Below, piece after piece: positions 7,621-12,854 of a stretch of DNA of 12,854 nucleotides. Source of the stretch: DAOQAU01 sp035354275 (GTDB lineage Bacteria > Cyanobacteriota > Vampirovibrionia > Gastranaerophilales > Gastranaerophilaceae). Every line of letters starts with the position of its first letter. The first letter of the stretch is position 1. The notes under the pieces were generated by a model that was given only the letters and a program-made list of their open reading frames with translations, ran no database searches and was not told the DNA's origin. The position numbers and the translations under genes are program-made. Where the stretch lies: NCBI GenBank assembly GCA_035354275.1, contig DAOQAU010000048.1, positions 1-12,854 on the forward strand, written 5' to 3'.

Positions 7621-9288
7621 ATGCCGTCAATAAATTCAAATTACGACAAAAAAATAAGCTTTACGGGGCTTACAAGTTACCTGCGAAAAACAGTTTTTCC
7701 TTGCGATGATGTAAAAAAACTTGCAACGGATATTTTTGACAATAGTTTTGCAGGGAATTTGCCTTCCGAATGGATTGAGAAAATACCTAAAAATCAAAGA
7801 ACGCAAACCATTAAAGATGTTTTTCAAGGCTTTAGAGAATTTGTACAACTTATTAATGAAAAATCCGAAACCGCTTTAAGCCAGTTAGAAAAAACACTTA
7901 AAGGTGCCGGAATTTTATCTTATGACAAAAGTATTAATCTAAAATTTGAGGGAAGCGGCTCTTACGGGAGAGTTTATCGCCTTGAAGGCTTGGAAAACCA
8001 AAAAACCGGCGAACAGTATGTTATAAAACTATATAACAAAGCTCAGAAAAATGCCCAAAACAATGGAATATTTGCCGAATTAAACCGGGGCGGGCTTTAT
8101 TGGCCCGAGGCTCTTGGCAAAAAAACCCAAATGGTAAAAACATTTTTCGCAGATTTAGAATCAGGCTTTGTAGTTAATAAATTTATAGACGATTCTCTTG
8201 CCTCTCCAAAAAATATTGTACCATCAAAGCTTTTAGGGCTGGAAAGCTATGATGACCATCCAAAACAAAATGTTTTAAATAATTTATATTCGCTAAATGT
8301 TATTAACGGATATGTAATTGATCAAGGCTGCCTAAGAGCGGTCTGTCCTGAAATTATCAACAGCAAAGATGCCAGATATGTTATAAAAAAGATTTTCTTT
8401 ACCCCAAAAAATAAAGCTTATGAAAAATGGCTTGAACTTTTAAACAACCCTGCCTATAAGCACAATTCCAGCGTGAAAGTTGCCCTTATTGAAGCAATGG
8501 AATACTTACAGCCAGGGGACAGGACAAAATGTTTTAATGAAATATTGGAACGTTTTAATAAAGACCAAAAATTAAAGCATTATTTGACAAAAAATATAAA
8601 ATTCATTCAGGATGAAGATTTTGCCCCTTGTTTTGCAAAACTTTGGTCACAATCTGAACCTGTTGAAAAAAATGAATTAATAAAAAATATTGACAGATTA
8701 CCTCAAAAAATGCAAAAAAATTATATTTCAGAAGCGATAAAAGAAAAAACTCTCATTCCTGAGGTTGTAGAAAAATTTGACAATTTACCAAAAGAAGAAC
8801 TTGCCGATTTATTCAACTCGGCAATTAAAGAATCAGATGATGAAAGTAAAATAAAACTTTTTGAAAAATTATTTTTACTGCCTGAGGAGCTGCGCCTGGA
8901 ATATGCTAAAAAAATTCTACAAAACATTGAAAATATGAATATTCTTGGCAAAGTTGAAGAAAAAACCTATCTTTTAAGGCTTAACGGCTCGCAAGATTAT
9001 AAAAAAGCTTATGAGTTTTTAATTACGGATGCAAAAGATACAACAAAAGTATTCATAATAAGCAAGGTTTTAAAAAATCTTGATTTTGAAGATTATGTGA
9101 AAGCCGTTAAACTGTTGGCAAAAGATTCTAGTGAAGCCGTAAAATTTAAACTAGCCCCGACACTTGAAAAAATAATCGAAAACAAAAGCGCAAAAAGGGA
9201 AGATTTAGACTTTATTTACCAAGAGTTAGCTAAAAACACAAATAATCAAAATTATTTGGATTATATAAAAGAAGTCTTTCAGCATTAG
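7621..9288 (+). CDS. Kinase-fold protein with helical-repeat tail
   Basis: A 555-residue protein with protein-kinase-like landmarks. It has a glycine loop G111-S-G113-S-Y-G116-R-V, lysine K136 in 'YVIKLY' and a candidate helix-C acid E153. D212-H-P-K-Q-N217 resembles the catalytic loop (D-x4-N, or the DxHP form of aminoglycoside-phosphotransferase-type kinases). 'VIDQG' with D234 sits where D-F-G is expected. After residue 250 there is no normal large C-lobe; instead come helical segments about 30-40 residues long, HEAT- or TPR-like in appearance, to the end. The N-terminus carries K11-I-S-F-T-G, like the preceding gene. No signal peptide or membrane segment is seen. AAAGGG at 7608-7613, 7 bases before the ATG, is a usable ribosome binding site. 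It lies 113 bases after the giant gene on the same strand with no strong terminator between, so co-transcription is likely. The kinase call is motif-based; substrate and activity are unknown. Confidence 0.65.
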   Translation: MPSINSNYDKKISFTGLTSYLRKTVFPCDDVKKLATDIFDNSFAGNLPSEWIEKIPKNQRTQTIKDVFQGFREFVQLINEKSETALSQLEKTLKGAGILSYDKSINLKFEGSGSYGRVYRLEGLENQKTGEQYVIKLYNKAQKNAQNNGIFAELNRGGLYWPEALGKKTQMVKTFFADLESGFVVNKFIDDSLASPKNIVPSKLLGLESYDDHPKQNVLNNLYSLNVINGYVIDQGCLRAVCPEIINSKDARYVIKKIFFTPKNKAYEKWLELLNNPAYKHNSSVKVALIEAMEYLQPGDRTKCFNEILERFNKDQKLKHYLTKNIKFIQDEDFAPCFAKLWSQSEPVEKNELIKNIDRLPQKMQKNYISEAIKEKTLIPEVVEKFDNLPKEELADLFNSAIKESDDESKIKLFEKLFLLPEELRLEYAKKILQNIENMNILGKVEEKTYLLRLNGSQDYKKAYEFLITDAKDTTKVFIISKVLKNLDFEDYVKAVKLLAKDSSEAVKFKLAPTLEKIIENKSAKREDLDFIYQELAKNTNNQNYLDYIKEVFQH

Positions 9289-9393
9289 TCTTTCAAAACG
9301 TTAATATAAATTCCACCTTTAATCCTTTTTAAAATGCCCGATTGGGGGTTTATTATTTGTAATACTGATTTAAATTAATATTAGGAGGAAAAA

Positions 9394-10644
9394 ATGCCTG
9401 AGCCTTTTTTTAATGAAAAAAAAGATACCTTTAACAATATAATTAATGTAATTCAAGAAACACTTGACGTAAACAAAACTAAAAATATAATTATAGAAAC
9501 TATTTGCAAAACCTTCAATGCAAACAGATGCTGTATTGTAGATTATGACAAAAGGCTCAACAAATTTTTACCTATTGAACATGAATATATATCTTCGGAC
9601 AAAGTTTCAAGCTGCAGGGGACAAGATGTTCAAACAATTGTACCCGGTCTTGTAGAAGCAGCAAAAAAAGGCAAATTTATTCTTGTTAAAAATAAAGAAA
9701 TATTTTTTGACACAGACAAACAAGTTTTACAAACCGAACAAGATACATTTGAAAAATATGATATAAATTCTCTTCTTGTTCTGCCATTGTTTTACCAAAA
9801 CGAGCTTCTGGGAATTTTGTCCGCTCATTATACCAATGGTCACGAAATAACCGATTCTGAAATAAATATAATAAAAAACATTGGAAATCAAGCGGTATTG
9901 GCAATTCACAGAGCAAATTTATACGAAATGAATCAGGCTCAGCTTAAAAAGGCAGAAGCAACAAAAAAAATAATTGAAGCCTCAAGAAAGTCTTTGGAAT
10001 TGGAGGTTTTACTATCTGATATATGCAAGGAATTAGCTGAATTATTTAAATTTCAAAGAGCTACTATCGGACAGCTTATACGCGAAACACCTGAAGAAAG
10101 TGTTGCCGTAGGAGAATACATTTACAACAAAAACATAAAAAGCTACAAAAGCCATTCTGGTTTTGGCGAAATAATCAAATATTGGTCAAGCTACTTAATG
10201 CGTGAAAAGAAAACAAAAATAGTAAATGACATCAGCAACTCCGATATGCCTGCAAAGGTTGCGCAAATATACAAAGAAATCGGCATTAATTCTATTGCCT
10301 GTATTCCCCTGAGAAGTGAAGAAAATATGATTTGGGGCGGAATGTTTTTATCGGAAAAAGAAGATAATAGAAATGTAATTGAAGAAAATCTTGAATTTTT
10401 AGAAACAGTCGGCTCACAAATTTATATAGCAATCCGTCAGGCAGAGTTATATAAAAAAGAAAAAGAAGCACTTGAGCGAGAATCTCTTTTAAGAAAAATA
10501 ACATCGGCAATAAGAAGCACTTTAGACATAGATGAACTGGAAAAAATAATAGTTGAAAAAATAGCAAAAGCACTAAGGGCAGACCGCTGCTTTATTATAG
10601 CATACGATGATGAAACCAATAAATTTTTGCCGGTAAAAACATAA
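9394..10644 (+). CDS. Multi-GAF sensor protein, 5' part (interrupted by in-frame TAA)
   Basis: A 416-residue N-terminal part of a tandem GAF protein. GAF domains are cytoplasmic small-molecule or redox sensing modules. GAF1 spans about residues 20-177 and GAF2 about 198-353; each starts with an 'I/R-x-S/T-L-(D/E)' helix and closes with 'I-A-I-x-x-A-x-L-Y'-type sequence, as in cyanobacterial sensors. GAF3 starts at about 370 but is cut at 'NKFLPVKT' by TAA (10642-10644). Reading on in the same frame continues the GAF fold into the next entry. No membrane segment is seen, and no Cys-His bilin attachment motif at the usual place ('EKYDINSLLVLPL'). AGGAGG (9383-9388) lies 5 bases before the ATG. 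As it stands it makes two and a half GAF domains and no output domain, so it is probably a decayed gene unless the TAA is a sequencing error. Confidence 0.85.
   Translation: MPEPFFNEKKDTFNNIINVIQETLDVNKTKNIIIETICKTFNANRCCIVDYDKRLNKFLPIEHEYISSDKVSSCRGQDVQTIVPGLVEAAKKGKFILVKNKEIFFDTDKQVLQTEQDTFEKYDINSLLVLPLFYQNELLGILSAHYTNGHEITDSEINIIKNIGNQAVLAIHRANLYEMNQAQLKKAEATKKIIEASRKSLELEVLLSDICKELAELFKFQRATIGQLIRETPEESVAVGEYIYNKNIKSYKSHSGFGEIIKYWSSYLMREKKTKIVNDISNSDMPAKVAQIYKEIGINSIACIPLRSEENMIWGGMFLSEKEDNRNVIEENLEFLETVGSQIYIAIRQAELYKKEKEALERESLLRKITSAIRSTLDIDELEKIIVEKIAKALRADRCFIIAYDDETNKFLPVKT
10642..10644 (+). other. In-frame premature stop codon within GAF3
   Basis: The TAA lies in the same frame as both flanking open segments, with no length change. 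Aligning GAF3 with its siblings ('FLPIEHEYISS' in GAF1, 'YLPADKDSEYLS' in GAF4, 'FLPVKT*YVLS' here) puts the stop opposite a conserved Glu before Tyr. A single G-to-T change (GAA to TAA) would explain it. Confidence 0.8.
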
Positions 10645-10671
10645 TATGTACTTTCGCCTGAAGTAAAAAGT

Positions 10672-11724
10672 ATGGTAGGATTTGACATTGAAAAAGAGCT
10701 TCCTGATTTGATTGCCAAAAATAAAAATAATGAAGATGTTATAATTACCGATTTAGATAAATTTTTGGCGCAGAACAACTTTTACAACACCCCGATTGAA
10801 AAACATTTCAGAGAATATAAAACCCAATCGGGATTTGCCACGTCAATATTTTATTCACAAAAGCTTTTAGGAGTTTTAGCAATACATTATTTAAATAAGA
10901 AAGGCAAATTTATCGAAGAAGAAATTCAGCTGGTAAAAGCTCTTGCAGACCAAATAGGAATAGCAATTAATCAAGCTCGTCTTTACAAAAGCGAAAAGGA
11001 AGCAAAAGAAAAAATGAGCAGCAGCATAATCGAAATAATGAGAAAATCTTTAGATAAAACCATGATTAAAAAACTTTTCGTAAAAAATATCAGAAAATTT
11101 TTTAAAGCAGATAGGGTTTTTCTGTCTGAATATGATGCCGAAAAAAAGAGATACTTGCCTGCCGATAAAGATTCGGAATATTTATCAAATTACGGCGAAA
11201 AAAGCTTTGTTCAATACGCGTGGAATAATCCCGAAGAACTTGAATATATTGAACCTCTGCTGAACAAAGAAGAATTGATTATATACAACTGGGATGAGTA
11301 TATTAAACAAAATAAAAAAAGTCCCGGTTTTATAAAACTGTTTGAAGATGCCGGTGTAAAATCAAGTTATAATTTTCCCATTCTTCATTATCAAAATATA
11401 ATGGGACTGTTATGCATGGAATTTACCACAGAAGTCGTCAGGTTGACAGAAGAAGAGCTTAATATAATAAGAAACATCTGTACACAGGTCGGAATAGCAC
11501 TATATCAAGCGAAATTATACTTAGAGGCCCAGCAATGCTTTTTTTCAAAAGAACAGTTGTTGGAAAAAGTTTCGGAAAAAATCGAACCGCCTTTAAAGAC
11601 CATTTTACAAGAAGTTTCACATTTATCAGAAAATAATACGGTACGTGAAGAGCAAGTAAACAATATAATTGATAACTGCAGCTTGATAATGAACTCGACA
11701 AAAGAGGTTTCACAAGAAATCTAA
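10672..11724 (+). CDS. Multi-GAF sensor protein, 3' part with degenerate HisKA-like tail
   Basis: A 350-codon open segment in the same frame as the preceding gene part. Residues 1 to about 107 finish GAF3 ('GIAINQARLY'), and GAF4 spans about 118-282 ('QVGIALYQAKLY'). The last 60 residues resemble the histidine-kinase dimerisation helices: 'VSEKIEPPL' (300-308) aligns with the usual V-S-H-E-L-R-T-P-L, with Glu302 in the histidine place, followed by a second amphipathic helix. There is no HATPase domain; the frame ends at TAA and the next gene is convergent 83 bases on. The ATG at 10672 has no Shine-Dalgarno, and about ten residues of GAF fold lie upstream of it, so independent translation is doubtful. 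Best read as the 3' half of one 776-codon gene (9394-11724) broken by a nonsense codon. Confidence 0.8.
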   Translation: MVGFDIEKELPDLIAKNKNNEDVIITDLDKFLAQNNFYNTPIEKHFREYKTQSGFATSIFYSQKLLGVLAIHYLNKKGKFIEEEIQLVKALADQIGIAINQARLYKSEKEAKEKMSSSIIEIMRKSLDKTMIKKLFVKNIRKFFKADRVFLSEYDAEKKRYLPADKDSEYLSNYGEKSFVQYAWNNPEELEYIEPLLNKEELIIYNWDEYIKQNKKSPGFIKLFEDAGVKSSYNFPILHYQNIMGLLCMEFTTEVVRLTEEELNIIRNICTQVGIALYQAKLYLEAQQCFFSKEQLLEKVSEKIEPPLKTILQEVSHLSENNTVREEQVNNIIDNCSLIMNSTKEVSQEI

Positions 11725-11807
11725 TCTGATTAAATATCAAAAATAGGCTTATATGTCATATTTAACACAACTGCAGTACTTTAAATTTTTTGAGGTTATA
11801 AGATATT

Positions 11808-12665
11808 TTACTTTAATGAAGAAGCCGGCTCACACGACTCTTTTTTTGTATTTTTGTCTGTTTCTTGGTTATCTTCCTCTGAAAGAAAAGCTTTAAGTTG
11901 AGCTTCAAATTGTTCTGTTGCACCGTCTAATACACTTTGCAAATCCGATAATGAAGAATAAATTTTATTTGCTTCTTCCTTGGATTTTTCAGCAAGTGAT
12001 TTTACCTCTTTTGCAACAATATCAAACCCGGCACCAATTTCTCCTGCATGAGCAGCTTCAATTGAAGCATTTATTGACAAAATAGATGTCTGGAAAGCTA
12101 TTCCTTCAATTGCTTTTACTATTGGATTGAATTTAGCCAGCAATTTTTCTGCGTTAAATTCATTAAGTATTAAACTTTGGAATTCAGACATAGCGTTTCT
12201 TCTTTTTTCGGAATTTGTCTCAAGCATTTTATGCTGATAATAATGGCAATTATGAGGATTATTCAACCCGTTATAAATAGCTATTGCCATATCCTTACAG
12301 TTTCCGTAACCGCATGCCGAACAATTTTTATGATCTTCGGGAGTATATTTATGCATAGCATGATAAATTTCTTCCAAAGCACTGTTTGGCACTTGGGTTA
12401 CCAGTTTATTTTTTGAGCGATCAACATAATTTCTATCATAAAGACCGGGTTTCCAGTGTTCTTCAATAGAATCTTTTATACGCTCTTGTATAATTTCGTC
12501 TTTATCCACTTCAGACATTCCGGAAGTATTTTGCCCATCTAAGTATAATCTTTGCATTTGTTGTCTTCTGGCTTCTATCAAACTTTCAAGTGCCCCCGTT
12601 GACAGTTCTTTACAATCTGTGCCGGTGCCTCCGTTACAACCTTTTTCGCAATTCAGGCAATCCAC
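11808..12665 (-). CDS. C-terminal remnant of [FeFe]-hydrogenase-like Fe-S / methyl-accepting-type sensor (5'-truncated by IS)
   Basis: A 285-codon frame from a GTG. Residues 1-18 ('DCLNCEKGCNGGTGT') match the end of the Fe_hyd_lg_C (H-cluster) domain: C6-x3-C10 followed by Gly-rich sequence, as in the third cysteine motif of [FeFe]-hydrogenases. Next comes a helical linker, then a four-Cys Fes-type [4Fe-4S] site, C115-x2-C118-x4-C123-x16-C140 ('ACGYGNC...AIYNGLN'). About residues 184-240 ('IAFQTSILSINASIEAAHAGE') are the hairpin tip of methyl-accepting chemotaxis proteins, which contacts CheA/CheW. Full-length relatives carry ferredoxin motifs and the whole H-cluster domain upstream; here these are missing. 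The frame upstream of GTG is ATA, CAA, then the TGA of the transposase, so the truncation is at the IS junction. GTG has no good Shine-Dalgarno. Probably a pseudogene; the original protein likely sensed H2 or redox state (inference). Confidence 0.82.
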   Translation of the reverse strand: MDCLNCEKGCNGGTGTDCKELSTGALESLIEARRQQMQRLYLDGQNTSGMSEVDKDEIIQERIKDSIEEHWKPGLYDRNYVDRSKNKLVTQVPNSALEEIYHAMHKYTPEDHKNCSACGYGNCKDMAIAIYNGLNNPHNCHYYQHKMLETNSEKRRNAMSEFQSLILNEFNAEKLLAKFNPIVKAIEGIAFQTSILSINASIEAAHAGEIGAGFDIVAKEVKSLAEKSKEEANKIYSSLSDLQSVLDGATEQFEAQLKAFLSEEDNQETDKNTKKESCEPASSLK

Positions 12666-12669
12666 TATT

Positions 12670-12854
12670 TGTCAAGCCCCCAATCTTTGGTCCAAAGTTA
12701 AAGTTAGTTTTTGCGGATTTTTTAGCGGCATAACTTTTGCCATCGGTGCAGGCGGGGCATAGTTTAGAGCACTATGCGGTCTAAACTCATTGTATAATCT
12801 TCTGTAATCTTCTAACATCACTTCTGCCTCCTTGATTGTGTAAAACATTTCTCC
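12670..12854 (-). mobile_element. IS3-like insertion sequence, one end (continues past the window)
   Basis: The last 185 bases are the transposase 3' end plus the terminal sequence of an insertion sequence. The likely outer end is the TG at 12670-12671 (IS3-family ends are usually TG...CA), directly before which the hydrogenase-like reading frame resumes. A 13-base dyad CTTTGG-T-CCAAAG (12685-12697) lies inside this end. The other end and any target duplication lie outside the window, so the exact boundary (within a few bases) is inferred. Confidence 0.75.
12672..12854 (-). CDS. IS3-family transposase (OrfB/integrase), C-terminal 60 residues, partial
   Basis: The minus strand is open from the window edge to TGA (12674-12672), giving 60 residues. 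'EMFYTIKEAEVMLEDYRRLY' is followed by 'NEFRPHSALNYAPPAP', the hallmark C-terminus of the IS3-family DDE integrase domain (Y-N-x-x-R-P-H-S-x-L-x-Y-x-P-P-A-P), just after the catalytic Glu, which lies outside the window. This enzyme cuts and joins the IS ends. The last residues ('LTLTLDQRLGA') are encoded in the IS terminal region, as usual for this group. The gene is 5'-incomplete only because the window ends; nothing seen suggests it is broken. It points towards, and ends 6 bases before, the GTG of the truncated sensor gene, so IS transcripts could run into that remnant. Confidence 0.92.
   Translation of the reverse strand, partial: GEMFYTIKEAEVMLEDYRRLYNEFRPHSALNYAPPAPMAKVMPLKNPQKLTLTLDQRLGA

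Noticed and set aside
9289..9393. Terminator 'CCC-GATT-GGG' plus T-rich stretch
   Set aside because: A 3-bp stem is not convincing.
10642..10644. Stop-codon reassignment or programmed readthrough of TAA
   Set aside because: Other genes here end at TAA in the normal way, and TAA followed by T is an efficient stop context. A point mutation or sequencing error is simpler.
10292..10778. Overlapping minus-strand open frames opposite the GAF gene
   Set aside because: They lie opposite clear GAF coding sequence and have no family features.
11614..11622. A 'VSH' at residues 315-317 of the 3' GAF part as the phospho-acceptor histidine
   Set aside because: It lacks the E-L-x-x-P-L that follows the true H-box; the better match is 'VSEKIEPPL' at residues 300-308.
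9394..11724. Phytochrome or cyanobacteriochrome-like photoreceptor
   Set aside because: The GAF domains lack the Cys-His chromophore-attachment motif at the expected place.
11725..11807. Bidirectional terminator between the convergent genes
   Set aside because: Only a 7-bp AT stem with a 20-base loop (11731-11764) is present, too weak to claim.
12177..12416. Plus-strand open frame opposite the Fes-domain region
   Set aside because: It is antisense to well-supported coding sequence and resembles no known protein.

Overview
The window is AT-rich (about 30% G+C by eye), uses the standard bacterial code (mostly TAA stops) and shows good AAGGAG-type ribosome binding sites in front of the housekeeping-type genes. 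An anaerobic lifestyle is suggested by an [FeFe]-hydrogenase-like Fe-S sensor remnant. Multi-GAF sensors whose domains end in 'Q-x-x-I-A-I-x-x-A-x-L-Y' are cyanobacteria-like in style. Together with very large helical ORFs whose N-termini carry a short '(F)ISF(T/S)' motif, this makes a non-photosynthetic relative of Cyanobacteria (Vampirovibrionia/Melainabacteria, e.g. Gastranaerophilales) my best guess. That placement is inference, and low-GC Clostridia remain possible.

Layout, left to right. (1) 84-479, minus: a stand-alone CheY-like receiver protein, divergent from (2) 669-1616, plus: a thioredoxin and a nitroreductase-family flavoprotein in tandem. The divergent region has a consensus -35 for trx, an extended -10 for the receiver gene and two dyads. 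Strong hairpins follow the nitroreductase. (3) 1832-9288, plus: two unfamiliar genes. The first encodes a 1891-residue, mostly helical protein with the papain-type residues Q275, C281, H957 and N987 (in an N-S-W-G motif), but with about 675 residues between Cys and His. The second encodes a 555-residue protein with protein-kinase-fold landmarks (glycine loop, VIK lysine, DxHPxxN-like loop, D-Q-G in place of D-F-G) and a helical-repeat tail. Both carry the ISF motif near the N-terminus. This pair is the most unusual part of the window. (4) 9394-11724, plus: a tandem four-GAF sensor gene broken by one in-frame TAA inside the third GAF domain; its tail resembles a HisKA helix that has lost its histidine. 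(5) 11808-12665, minus: the C-terminal part of an [FeFe]-hydrogenase-like / Fe-S / methyl-accepting-type sensor. It was cut at its 5' end by (6) 12670-12854, the end of an IS3-like insertion sequence that continues beyond the window.

Taken together, the window holds redox and signalling functions (receiver, thioredoxin, nitroreductase, GAF sensor, Fe-S sensor). Two sensor genes show decay (a nonsense codon and an IS truncation), and a possible protease-like/kinase-like effector pair lies between them. No RNA genes, CRISPR arrays or origins were seen, and no gene-free stretch exceeds 300 bases.
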